DNA of 64,000 nucleotides from an uncultured Pelagibacteraceae bacterium (GCA_902518155.1 CABYFA010000002.1:1-64000); one strand, 5' to 3'; counted from the stretch's first letter, positions 44,978 to 53,880 are shown. Translations and numbers: made by a program. The notes: generated by a model not told the origin, from the sequence alone.

Positions 44978-46822
44978 CTAAACTTTTAGTCCTCCAATGA
45001 CTTTTAGCTGCTTATCATAATATTCTTTCAATCTTATGTCCCAAATTAAATATAAAATTGTTGTAGCTCTACCCATGGCATTGAATGCAATTAATTCTGG
45101 CTTTAAACTATCAAGACTAGAATATGATTTAGGTGGTGTTTCTAATGGATCAACATATACAACTATCTTACTTTCTAAACCTTGAAAGGCTGCGGCTGTT
45201 GAAAAATAAATACATTCTTTTTTCTTGATTTCATCAATATTATTACCTAAGTTTCTTATATTCTTATCTGTGAGATCTACTACATGATCATATGTTCCTG
45301 ATAAATCTAGTTCTGATATAAAGTTATATTTATTATCTAATCTAAAATTAGATAAAATTACAATATCATGTCCTTTAACACCTTCATTTTTTAACTTTCT
45401 AATAATTGAACTCAATCGTTCAATTTTTTCCGATCTACCTTTACAAAATGAATTTATAACCTCTCCGTGTTCTGATTTTGATATTTGATATGGTAAATTT
45501 TTAAATAAACCAGATAATATAGGTGCATTTCTAGATATCGATTTTGAATTTCTAACGTTTCTTGTCAAAGGAACCTGTTCATAATCAATCAAATAGTTTT
45601 TGGGATGCTTATTCTGATCAATCAATAATTGATCTGAAACTAAATTTTGATATTTAAAATCACCCAAAAAGCAATATTTACCATCACTTAATCCATCTTT
45701 TAAAATTAATTCCATAAAATCATAAAATTTGTCATAGAAAAAACAATTCTGCATTTCATCAAATACAATAAAATCATAATTGAATTTTTTTTTAAGTAGG
45801 CTTGTGTCTGCTTTCAAAATCTCAACTGATTTATCAATTAATAAATTATTTTTTTTTATAAATTCTCGTTTTATGATTGATTTTAAAAACTGCTTATCAA
45901 CAGAATTAATTATTTCTAATAAAAATTTATTGAATGTATAGAAATCTATAGAATTTTCAGTTTCAAAATTTTTTAATTTATCTTTCATCTCTTCACAGGC
46001 AAGTCTATTTGAGTTTAAAAATAAAATTTTTGACTTATTTTTATTATATTCTCTTCTCAGAATATCTTCGGCTATAGATGTTTTGCCTGTTCCTTGACTA
46101 CCGGTAACTAAAATTCTTTTACCTTCATCTAAATGATTGAGAATATCAATTTGTTCATCTGTATATTCTTTAATTTCTAATTCACTATCACTGAGAATAG
46201 TTGGTGTTTTTATAAATACCTCAAAATTAGGTCTCATTATTTTTTTTTGTAACATATTCAAATCTTTTTCATTAATTTGAAAAATACCACCTCCAGTTTT
46301 CAATATTTTGGAAAGACCAACTAATCTATTTATGAAATTTGAATTAAAACTGTCAGTATCAATAATATTATCGTTAGAATATTCAATATCATCAATTACA
46401 TCAAAAGCGCATTGAGTAAAAACAACCATCCAATTTTGTGGAAATTTTTTATTTAATTTTAATTCTATATATTTTCTAATATTAAACATAGAGTCACTTG
46501 CTTGTTTTAACGGACTTTTTTTATTTGGTTCTTTAGTACCATCAGGTTTTGTTATATCCCAAACTCCTTTTTTACATGAAAAACCTGTCCAACCTTTAAC
46601 TTCAATATTAATTATTCCCTTATTTGGTATAAGAATTACAAAATCAGCCTCACCAAAATATTTAAAAGATTTTTTTTCAGATTTTTTTATACTTACAGGA
46701 TAATTTAACGAGTGGTAAACAACCCAATTTTTTGTTTCAGCGTTAGGACTATTTTTAAGTTTAGAAAAAACTTTTTTTTCAGCAAAATTACTATTATCTA
46801 TTGTAGGAGGTATCATGATCAT
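44978..46822 (-). CDS. NERD-domain superfamily 1 helicase/nuclease
   Basis: A 614-aa protein joining an N-terminal NERD nuclease-like domain (GEADFVILIPNKGIINIEVKG, about residues 55-76, with SPLKQASDSM) to a UvrD/DUF2075-like helicase. Walker A is GSQGTGKTSIAED (about 242), Walker B is FIVFDEMQN (about 356), and a late ECIYFSTAAAFQGLESKIVV is motif V-like. It lies between the drmE- and drmA-like genes, overlapping the former (ATGA) and 2 bp from the latter. Standard class-2 DISARM has a PLD protein, DrmC, instead; none is seen here, so this may replace it. Confidence 0.85.
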   Translation of the reverse strand: MIMIPPTIDNSNFAEKKVFSKLKNSPNAETKNWVVYHSLNYPVSIKKSEKKSFKYFGEADFVILIPNKGIINIEVKGWTGFSCKKGVWDITKPDGTKEPNKKSPLKQASDSMFNIRKYIELKLNKKFPQNWMVVFTQCAFDVIDDIEYSNDNIIDTDSFNSNFINRLVGLSKILKTGGGIFQINEKDLNMLQKKIMRPNFEVFIKTPTILSDSELEIKEYTDEQIDILNHLDEGKRILVTGSQGTGKTSIAEDILRREYNKNKSKILFLNSNRLACEEMKDKLKNFETENSIDFYTFNKFLLEIINSVDKQFLKSIIKREFIKKNNLLIDKSVEILKADTSLLKKKFNYDFIVFDEMQNCFFYDKFYDFMELILKDGLSDGKYCFLGDFKYQNLVSDQLLIDQNKHPKNYLIDYEQVPLTRNVRNSKSISRNAPILSGLFKNLPYQISKSEHGEVINSFCKGRSEKIERLSSIIRKLKNEGVKGHDIVILSNFRLDNKYNFISELDLSGTYDHVVDLTDKNIRNLGNNIDEIKKKECIYFSTAAAFQGLESKIVVYVDPLETPPKSYSSLDSLKPELIAFNAMGRATTILYLIWDIRLKEYYDKQLKVIGGLKV

Positions 46823-49587
46823 AAAAATAACAACCTATTTGTTATAGACGCCTTAACTTCTTTTAAAGTTTTTGGTTCTTCAAAATTATTTACTTGAACA
46901 ATATAACCCTCTGGTTTACCTGCGGTTTCTGAACCAAATATAATGTTTCCATCTATGTAGTCTACTCGTAAAGGATCTCCATCAAATTCTATGTTTTTTG
47001 CTTCTCTAATTAGTGCTTGATCAAGTTTTTTTGATAAACTAAAACCAGCGCTTTGACGAATAGATTTATATTCTTGAGCATCTTTAAACATTTCTAAAAC
47101 TTCTTTTTCGTCATATCTATACGCATCAGTTTTGAACTCTGAGCAAATTAAAGCACATGCTTTGAATATCTTTTTTAAATCCTCAGGGTTTTTAGGACAA
47201 ATAGTTCCACCATTTATATCTGATAACGACAAAACATTATTTATACCTTTTGTGTAATTAACTTTTTTTAAAACATAATTTAAAAGGGATTTCTTATTCC
47301 TTGAAAATCTTGCACTTGGCATAATAATATTTTCGCCATTGAGTCTATCATGAGTACTTTCTAAACATTTGTTTATTATATTTGGAATTTTTTTTGTTTT
47401 TTCTTTAATATTAAAATACTTTTCTTTATCGTTATTTAATCTTAAAATTGCTTCATGATCTAATGCTTCACTATCTGATTCATGTCGCATTAAAACTATG
47501 TCTCCTATTTTAATTTGCTGATAATTTTTTTTAACAATCTTTCCTCTTTTTTCAAATGCAGATGGATCAAAAACAGAATTTAGAACTTTAAAAGAAAAAT
47601 CCTCGGTTGCTAAAGTATAACAGTCGCCATTAAATATTGTTAAAAACGCCGGGAGTTTTAGTGCCTCTTCGTCACTTTGGCCGCTAATAATATCATTCGT
47701 ATATTTTGACAAATCTTTTATTCTAAAAAAATCTTCATAATCTTTTAATTTTTTTGATTTTAATTGATCTGGCTGAAAAAATAAATTTATATACTTTTTA
47801 TCAATATCTAGAATTTCACATTTTCTGTCATTACTCATATTAAGATTTAGCCATCTGTTAAATAAGTGATTTTTTACAGAGTTTATTTCCTCTTTAAGAC
47901 TTTTGCTTCCTATAAAATAAACATTTTCAAAATTATCACTTAATAAAAGTTTTATAATTTTAGATTGAACTAATTCAGAAGGGACTATTAAAGATTTAAA
48001 TGATCTAATATTATCAATTGAATTAATAACATTAGCATCTATACCCCATTTTTCTTTAATATTTTTTTTATAGTAAATTTTTCTCTCAGGATTGTATGCT
48101 AAGATAGCATAATCATTTTTTCCATCATTTTCTCTAAATTTTAAATTTTCGTGTAATTCATTTAATCTTTTATCAAATATATTGTTGTTACTCATTTTAA
48201 TATTTTTAAAAATTTTACCTAATTCAACAAGCTCATCAAATAATTCATTATCCAAAAAACTTTCCATTGAATTTAATTTTGTAAAATATAAGTCTATTGC
48301 AAATTTTGTTTCTTCTTTTAATTTATCAGGAAAACCAAAAATATGATCTCTTAACTCATACATTTTTGTACGTAATCCAGAAATCAAATTTCTAATGTTG
48401 TCTTTTTTTGTTTCATCATAATAAATAATTCTATCAACTATTTTTTTAATTTTATTATTGATAAGATTAAACACTGTATCATCAGTATCTAAATAAATAT
48501 CCTTTTTATAAATATGATTTCTACTTTTTAAATATGCTCTTCCTGGAAATGATTTATTCAAATCAAAGTCATCATGCTTGATTTGACTTATAAAAGTCTC
48601 AATTTCTTTATTAGAAAATTTCCAAACTTCAGAATTGTTGTTTTCTTTAAAAGATTTTACGTAGTCATATTCATGCTCTTCGGCAAAAACCAAAAATTTA
48701 AAATTCTTATTATTATTTTTTATTTGTTCAATTATTGGAAAATTCTCACAGAGTTTTTTTATATCATCACAAATAATTAATTTTTCATTGTCAGTTTTTG
48801 AGGAGAATTCATATATTGAGCCTAAATCTTTAGTATAAACCATTAATGGTTCTATCGAATGATCTTTAATATTGCCATCCTCATCAATTTGGCCTGATTT
48901 GATAATTTCCGCCAATGTATTATCGTTATTAGTTTGGTTTATATTACTTAATAATATTTCTGTGTTTAAAAATTTATCAAATGAAGAAAAGAAATTTGTT
49001 AAAACTATTATTTTATTTTTATAAAGCATTGGATTATCATAACTTTGAATATTTAAGATTTCGTCAATTCTTGATTTAATTGGTTGAGGAATAAATCCCT
49101 TAGTTCCAATTTTTTGCTTGTTTAAATTATTGTCTGAGATAGGTGCTAGCTGTAATAATGTTTCAATTTTATGATCTATCTTAATTGATTTATCTATTAA
49201 ACTACCAAGTGAAATAAAGTTATCATTTTTTTTTCCTAAGTATCTATATGTTTTACCTGTTTCTGCTCCACTAGAACAGAGCATTACATTGACATCGGGT
49301 TTAAGCCAATTTTCAAAATTTTCTAATCTGTTTTGAAAATCTTTTTTATAAAAAGTCAAAGCTCCAAATAAACTTGAAAGATAAGCCATTTCTTTTTTTG
49401 CTGGAAGAACCAAGATTAAATCATTATGGATATTTTGTATTATTTTATTTATAATTGGATAAATGCCTAATAAGTTAATTTTTCCATAGGAATTATTACC
49501 TAATTTATTAAAATGTACTTCAATCAGGTCATTTAAAAGAGGGTCGTTATTTTTAAGAATTTTTATAATTTCATTAAAATTGTTCAT
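46819..49587 (-). CDS. drmE: 922-aa protein, candidate DrmE
   Basis: First gene of the four-gene operon. I recognise no catalytic motif. It has LILVLPAKKEMAYLSSLFGA near the N terminus, FLVFAEEHEYDYVKSFKE and NVYFIGSKSLKEEI in the middle, and a conserved-looking end (IKIGDIVLMRHESDSEALDH, then AGKPEGYIVQVNN). Alternating strand/helix segments suggest helicase-like Rossmann folds without Walker boxes. Size and position before DrmA fit DrmE of class-2 DISARM, whose function is unknown; naming rests mostly on context. Confidence 0.55.
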   Translation of the reverse strand: MNNFNEIIKILKNNDPLLNDLIEVHFNKLGNNSYGKINLLGIYPIINKIIQNIHNDLILVLPAKKEMAYLSSLFGALTFYKKDFQNRLENFENWLKPDVNVMLCSSGAETGKTYRYLGKKNDNFISLGSLIDKSIKIDHKIETLLQLAPISDNNLNKQKIGTKGFIPQPIKSRIDEILNIQSYDNPMLYKNKIIVLTNFFSSFDKFLNTEILLSNINQTNNDNTLAEIIKSGQIDEDGNIKDHSIEPLMVYTKDLGSIYEFSSKTDNEKLIICDDIKKLCENFPIIEQIKNNNKNFKFLVFAEEHEYDYVKSFKENNNSEVWKFSNKEIETFISQIKHDDFDLNKSFPGRAYLKSRNHIYKKDIYLDTDDTVFNLINNKIKKIVDRIIYYDETKKDNIRNLISGLRTKMYELRDHIFGFPDKLKEETKFAIDLYFTKLNSMESFLDNELFDELVELGKIFKNIKMSNNNIFDKRLNELHENLKFRENDGKNDYAILAYNPERKIYYKKNIKEKWGIDANVINSIDNIRSFKSLIVPSELVQSKIIKLLLSDNFENVYFIGSKSLKEEINSVKNHLFNRWLNLNMSNDRKCEILDIDKKYINLFFQPDQLKSKKLKDYEDFFRIKDLSKYTNDIISGQSDEEALKLPAFLTIFNGDCYTLATEDFSFKVLNSVFDPSAFEKRGKIVKKNYQQIKIGDIVLMRHESDSEALDHEAILRLNNDKEKYFNIKEKTKKIPNIINKCLESTHDRLNGENIIMPSARFSRNKKSLLNYVLKKVNYTKGINNVLSLSDINGGTICPKNPEDLKKIFKACALICSEFKTDAYRYDEKEVLEMFKDAQEYKSIRQSAGFSLSKKLDQALIREAKNIEFDGDPLRVDYIDGNIIFGSETAGKPEGYIVQVNNFEEPKTLKEVKASITNRLLFL

Positions 49588-49690
49588 TAGTATATCTTAA
49601 AAATATATCTTGCTAAAATAAAGACAAAAAGTATCAGTATTATGGATGATTTGATGTTGAGATACTTATAATTATTAATATATTCAAATT

Positions 49691-50824
49691 ATGTTCAGTT
49701 ATATAATTCCATTTTTAATATTACTTACAATAGTTGTGTTTGTTCATGAGTATGGACATTACTATTTTGCAAGACGATATGGAGTAGGGGTAACTGCATT
49801 TTCAATTGGTTTTGGTAAAGAATTGTTTGGCTATACTGATAAAAATGGTACTAGATGGAAGTTTTCTGCAATTCCTTTTGGCGGTTATGTTAAGTTTTTT
49901 GGGGACCATAATATCTTTAGTGATTTTAATAGAGAAGAACTTCGAAAAAAATATACTGAGGAAGAACAAAAAAAATTACTAGCTTTTAAGCCATTATATC
50001 AAAGAAATCTGATTGCATTTGGTGGACCTTTAGCTAATTTTATTTTAGCCTTTGTTATATTTGTAGGTGTTTTTATGTTTGTAGGAAAAGATATGACACC
50101 AGCCTCAATTTCTGAGGTTCAAAAAGAAAGTCCTGCCGAAGTATATGGATTAAAACAAAATGACATTTTACTTAATATTGATGGCAATAAAGTTGAGAGT
50201 TTATTAGATGTTTCTAAATTCATTATGCTTTCAACGGATGATTTTATTGAGTTTGTTGTTTTAAGAAATAGTCAAGAATATACATTTAAAGTTAAACCTA
50301 ATTTAGTTGAAAGTGTTGATCAGTTTGGAAATCCTTTGGAAAAAAGAATGGTTGGAATAGTAATTAGGCCAAATAATGATAATATCAATCATGTAAAATT
50401 AGGACCAATTGATGCCATTTATTATTCAGTTAAAGAGATATTTTTTGTTAGCCAAAAAACATTAGAGATAGTTTGGGGCTACTTGCAAAAATTATGGGGT
50501 CAAGGTTATGGTGATTTAAGACAATTAGGAGGTCCAATCAAAATTGCTCAAGTTTCAGGAGACTTTGCAAAATTGGGCTTATTACCTTTTATTATGATAA
50601 TTTCCTATATCTCAATAAGTCTAGGGTTATTCAATCTTTTCCCTATCCCTTTGTTAGATGGTGGCCATATTGCAATAAATTCAATTGAGGGAATTAGAGG
50701 TAAAGAGTTTAATAGAAAAACATTAGAAAATACTTTTCGAATCGGTATTGGAATTATTGCAATGTTAATGATTTTTACAATTTTTAACGATATTAATAAT
50801 TTTTTACTGCGCTATCAAAATTAA
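49691..50824 (+). CDS. rseP: site-2 intramembrane protease RseP
   Basis: A 377-aa M50 zinc metalloprotease of the inner membrane. The catalytic HEYGH motif sits in the first helix (VFVHEYGHYYFARRYG), PDZ-type sequence covers about residues 125-210 (SPAEVYGLKQNDILLNIDGN), and the distal metal ligand is in FPIPLLDGGH. It cleaves anti-sigma factors and signal-peptide remnants. The usual alphaproteobacterial neighbours (dxr, bamA) are absent; it borders the defence operon divergently and is followed by HU. Confidence 0.94.
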   Translation: MFSYIIPFLILLTIVVFVHEYGHYYFARRYGVGVTAFSIGFGKELFGYTDKNGTRWKFSAIPFGGYVKFFGDHNIFSDFNREELRKKYTEEEQKKLLAFKPLYQRNLIAFGGPLANFILAFVIFVGVFMFVGKDMTPASISEVQKESPAEVYGLKQNDILLNIDGNKVESLLDVSKFIMLSTDDFIEFVVLRNSQEYTFKVKPNLVESVDQFGNPLEKRMVGIVIRPNNDNINHVKLGPIDAIYYSVKEIFFVSQKTLEIVWGYLQKLWGQGYGDLRQLGGPIKIAQVSGDFAKLGLLPFIMIISYISISLGLFNLFPIPLLDGGHIAINSIEGIRGKEFNRKTLENTFRIGIGIIAMLMIFTIFNDINNFLLRYQN

Positions 50825-50916
50825 AATAATCTTAAAAAAACTAATAAAATTGCGGTTTTATTCACTATACCACATATTGTGCATAACTTTTAACTAGATA
50901 CTAAAAAAAAGCTTGA

Positions 50917-50937
50917 TTTATCAATACTTTTGATAAA
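50917..50937. promoter_or_regulatory. palindromic operator candidate upstream of HU
   Basis: TTTATCAA and TTGATAAA form perfect 8-bp arms with a 5-nt spacer, 33 bp before the HU start codon and next to a TTGATT that could serve as -35. A dimeric regulator or HU itself may bind. No match to a named operator is claimed. Confidence 0.4.
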
Positions 50938-50970
50938 GATAGTAAATAACCTAATAAAACCGGAGCTAAA

Positions 50971-51246
50971 ATGAACAAAAAACAACTAGTTGTCAAATTA
51001 TCAGGCGCTTTAAACCTAAGTAAAGCTGATGCTGAGAGAACTTTTGACACGATCACCAACACTATTTTAGATGCACTAAAGGCTGATGATTCAGTTAAAA
51101 TCGCAGGATTTGGTACATATAAAGTGGCAAAAAGAAAAGCCAGAGTTGGAAGAAACCCAAGAACTGGTGAGCAAATTCAAATTGCTGCATCGCAAAAGGT
51201 TAAATTCTTACCTGCTAAAGCTTTAAAAGAAGTATTCAATAAATAG
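50971..51246 (+). CDS. hupB: nucleoid protein HU
   Basis: A 91-aa DNA-bending protein. It begins MNKKQLVVKLSGALNLSKAD, has the HU signature GFGTYKVAKRKARVGRNPRTG and ends KFLPAKALKEVFNK. The PRTG-type arm inserts into the DNA minor groove. A CCGGAG ribosome-binding site precedes the start. A strong hairpin terminator follows after 7 bp, so HU is probably monocistronic and highly expressed. Confidence 0.96.
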   Translation: MNKKQLVVKLSGALNLSKADAERTFDTITNTILDALKADDSVKIAGFGTYKVAKRKARVGRNPRTGEQIQIAASQKVKFLPAKALKEVFNK

Positions 51247-51253
51247 TCAATTT

Positions 51254-51285
51254 ACAGCCTTAACGTCAAAAAGCGTTAAGGCTGT
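51254..51285 (+). terminator. HU gene hairpin terminator
   Basis: ACAGCCTTAACG and CGTTAAGGCTGT form a perfect 12-bp stem with an 8-nt loop, 7 bp past the HU stop. The downstream TCTCTATAT is only mildly U-rich. Confidence 0.75.
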
Positions 51286-51380
51286 CTCTATATGCAAAAT
51301 CTGCATACCCAATTTTCATAATCAGCGTTAGTTTTTAGGAATTATTAAAATACAAGCACTCACTATAACAGGGAGGTCTT

Positions 51381-52682
51381 ATGACTAAATTAATAAAAAA
51401 AATAAGTGCGCCACTTATTAGTTTAATTTTTTTATTAAACATGAGTAGTGCAGGTATGGCAGACACAACAGTTTCTGCTGAAGTAGGTTTTATTTTTAAT
51501 ACCTTATTATTTTTGATTTGTGGATTTCTAGTAATGTTCATGGCATGTGGTTTTGCTATGCTAGAGTCTGGAATGGTTACATCAAAAAGTGTATCCGTTA
51601 TTTGTGCAAAAAATATAGGGTTATTCTCAATTGCAGGTATAATGTTCTGGCTTGTAGGTTATAATTTAGCCTATGGTATCAGTCCAGGTGGATATATAGG
51701 TAAATTTATTCCATGGGCAGATGGCAGTAAAATAGATACAGGTTATTCCGATGGTTCAGATTGGTATTTCCAAATGGTATTCTGTGCAACTACTGTTTCA
51801 ATCGTGTCAGGTACAATGGCTGAAAGAATTAAATTATGGCCATTCTTTACATTCGCTGCAGTTTTATCAGGAATTATTTATCCAATCGTAATGGGTTGGC
51901 AGTGGGGTGGAGGCTGGTTAGCAGAATTAGGATTTTCTGATTTTGCTGGTTCAACTTTAGTACACTCAACTGGTGGTGCAGCTGCTTTAGCTGGTGCAAT
52001 GATAATTGGTCCGAGATTAGGAAGATTTACTAAATCTGGGGCTCCAGCGCCGCTTAAACCGTTTGCAGCATCATCAATACCTTTAGTAACAATTGGAGTA
52101 TTTATTTTATGGTTAGGTTGGTTTGGATTTAATGGTGGTTCACAATTAGCATTGGGAACGGCCACAGATGCAATCGCTGTATCAAAAATATTTATTAACA
52201 CATTCCTTGCTGGTGCAGGTGGTGTTATGGGTGCAGCAGTTATAACAAGATTGCATTTTGGTAAAACTGACGTAGTCCAAATGTTAAATGGATGTATCGG
52301 TGGTTTGGTTGCTGTAACTGCAGAACCATTATTACCATCACCATTTGCTGCAATTTTAATTGGTGCTGTAGGTGGATTAATCGTAGTGTATGGTACTAAA
52401 CTATTATTCTCTTTAAAGATTGATGATGTAGTTGGTGCTATTCCTGCTCACTTATTTGCTGGAATTTGGGGTACATTAATTGTACCTGCAACAAATTCTG
52501 GTGCAAATTTTAGTACCCAGTTAATTGGTGTATTATCAGTAAACATATTTGTGTTTATTGTAGCTTACATAGTGTTTAGCGCTATCAAAGCAACAATTGG
52601 CCTAAGGTTAAGTAAAGAAGGTGAAACCAAAGGTACTGATGTCACTGAAACTGGCGTGATTGCATATGCAATACGTGACTAA
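51381..52682 (+). CDS. amtB: ammonium transporter AmtB
   Basis: A 433-aa inner-membrane ammonium channel with a signal-like N-terminal helix and eleven transmembrane helices. Family signatures are FAMLESGMVTSKSV, FAGSTLVHSTGGAAALAGA and IPAHLFAGIWGT with the two pore histidines. A GGGAGG ribosome-binding site is present. It takes up ammonium for glutamine synthetase. No glnK precedes it. A short palindrome (TATGCA-AAATC-TGCATA, 51291-51307) in the leader may be regulatory, and the 3' region is highly structured. Confidence 0.95.
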   Translation: MTKLIKKISAPLISLIFLLNMSSAGMADTTVSAEVGFIFNTLLFLICGFLVMFMACGFAMLESGMVTSKSVSVICAKNIGLFSIAGIMFWLVGYNLAYGISPGGYIGKFIPWADGSKIDTGYSDGSDWYFQMVFCATTVSIVSGTMAERIKLWPFFTFAAVLSGIIYPIVMGWQWGGGWLAELGFSDFAGSTLVHSTGGAAALAGAMIIGPRLGRFTKSGAPAPLKPFAASSIPLVTIGVFILWLGWFGFNGGSQLALGTATDAIAVSKIFINTFLAGAGGVMGAAVITRLHFGKTDVVQMLNGCIGGLVAVTAEPLLPSPFAAILIGAVGGLIVVYGTKLLFSLKIDDVVGAIPAHLFAGIWGTLIVPATNSGANFSTQLIGVLSVNIFVFIVAYIVFSAIKATIGLRLSKEGETKGTDVTETGVIAYAIRD

Positions 52683-52694
52683 TTGTTAACAATA

Positions 52695-52746
52695 AGGGAC
52701 TCTTCGCTCTCTGTGTATCTCCGCGATTACTCATCGAAGGGTCCCT
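52695..52746 (+). ncRNA. structured 3' region or small RNA after amtB
   Basis: AGGGACTCTTCG and CGAAGGGTCCCT form a 12-bp stem (one G-U) enclosing a 28-nt, pyrimidine-rich, unpaired loop. A perfect intrinsic terminator follows 31 bp on. A long stem with a large open loop plus terminator is typical of a 3'-UTR-derived small RNA; it may also simply protect amtB mRNA. Confidence 0.45.
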
Positions 52747-52777
52747 AAAACTCTCTCTTAAAGTTAGTTAAACGAAA

Positions 52778-52805
52778 AAAAAGCCCCTCCCTCAAGGGGC
52801 TTTTT
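52778..52805. terminator. bidirectional rho-independent terminator
   Basis: AAAAAGCCCC-TCCCTCAA-GGGGCTTTTT: a GC-rich stem flanked by A- and T-tracts so it can stop transcription from both amtB and the convergent GT9 gene. It is the clearest intrinsic terminator in the window. Confidence 0.93.
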
Positions 52806-52843
52806 ATTTTTAAGTTTTATTTTGAATTGCAATTTAAACTCTA

Positions 52844-53833
52844 CTATGACAAATTTTTTTCAATTTGATTAAAAACATAATTTGGTTTGAGTTTTTTCAT
52901 ACCCATCCTGTCTCTAATCCAAATATTATCAACGTAGCCCTCTGGGGTAATAGGTTTAATATTACTATATTTAAGTTCACTGACAGGATCATTAGCTATA
53001 AGACCGAAGGTTTTTATTCCCAAAGCTGCAGATAAATTTAAAGGGCCAGAATTATTTCCAATATAAAAATCAGAGCTTTTAATTGCCAAAATTACTCCTT
53101 GAAGATCTTTGTTTGAACAATCAATAAAATACGATTTTTTTGATTCATCTATAATTTTTTTAGCTATATGGGATTTGTCTGGACCACAAATCAAATAAAT
53201 ATAATCACATAATCCTTTGTTGTATAATAAACTTGCTAGTTCAATAAAATCCTCCTCGAACCACATTTTGAAATCTTCAAAAGAATCAACTCCAAATGCA
53301 ATCTTTTTTCCTTTGACTATAAGATCGTCATTACCTTGTTTTAATCTTTCAGTATCAATCTCTAAAGAGGGAAATTTATCATTTAACTTAATTGAATTTA
53401 TCTTTAAAAATTTCTGTGATTGTTCTGAATAATTTAAATTCCAATCATCTTCATTAAGATAATTTTTAGAAGTAATCCATTTTTTTTGATTTTTTATCCC
53501 TGGTGCGATTATATTTTGAATACCTGATAATTTTGCAGCTATTGCGGGTTTATTCACTTTATCTAAAATATATACATAGTCATATTTTTCTGTATCAAAT
53601 ATTTTCTTTAGTTTAAAAACATCTAACCAATAAAATATACCTTTTCTGAAATCATTATAAAAAATTTGATTTATATGTTTTAGGTCTTTAAGTATATTTT
53701 GGGCTTGAGTTTTTTCTCTGACAATTAGATCTATATTTGTTTGATGATGTTGACTGATAGCTTTTATGTAGGGTAATTGCCATATTAAATCACCTAATTT
53801 ATGATGAGTGTAAACGATACAAATTTTATTCAT
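52844..53833 (-). CDS. GT9-family (heptosyltransferase-like) glycosyltransferase
   Basis: A 329-aa GT-B enzyme. The N-terminal YTHHKLGDLIWQLPYIKAI and the C-terminal IGNNSGPLNLSAALGIKTFGL match the ADP-heptose:LPS heptosyltransferase family, which adds sugars to the lipopolysaccharide core. The glycine-rich nucleotide site is in the second half (ICGPDKSHIAKK). It stands alone, far from the glycan genes at 24-26 kb. Donor and acceptor are unknown. Confidence 0.83.
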   Translation of the reverse strand: MNKICIVYTHHKLGDLIWQLPYIKAISQHHQTNIDLIVREKTQAQNILKDLKHINQIFYNDFRKGIFYWLDVFKLKKIFDTEKYDYVYILDKVNKPAIAAKLSGIQNIIAPGIKNQKKWITSKNYLNEDDWNLNYSEQSQKFLKINSIKLNDKFPSLEIDTERLKQGNDDLIVKGKKIAFGVDSFEDFKMWFEEDFIELASLLYNKGLCDYIYLICGPDKSHIAKKIIDESKKSYFIDCSNKDLQGVILAIKSSDFYIGNNSGPLNLSAALGIKTFGLIANDPVSELKYSNIKPITPEGYVDNIWIRDRMGMKKLKPNYVFNQIEKNLS

Positions 53834-53880
53834 TTTTATTTATGTGATTTCAAAAAAAACTATATAATAAATTTAGTTCT

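Larger units (their letters stand above)
30559..49587. other. probable accessory genomic region with defence genes
   Basis: This 19-kb span differs from the metabolic core genes on both sides. It holds two nuclease-type genes, several orphan small genes, a truncated tRNA-Leu, a DNA methyltransferase and a four-gene helicase operon. No integrase, transposase or terminal repeat was found, so the mechanism of gain is unknown. Boundaries are set by gene content only. Confidence 0.5.

Noticed and set aside
30559-49587. Complete prophage
   Set aside because: No integrase, terminase, capsid, portal or tail gene is seen; only nuclease-type and small genes that could be of phage origin.
50845-50865. 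AATAAAA-TTGCGG-TTTTATT as rseP terminator
   Set aside because: A 7-bp all-AT stem is too weak to call as a terminator in this AT-rich genome.
51878-52201. 107-aa minus-strand ORF in amtB
   Set aside because: Pro/Asn-rich antisense shadow of transmembrane codons.
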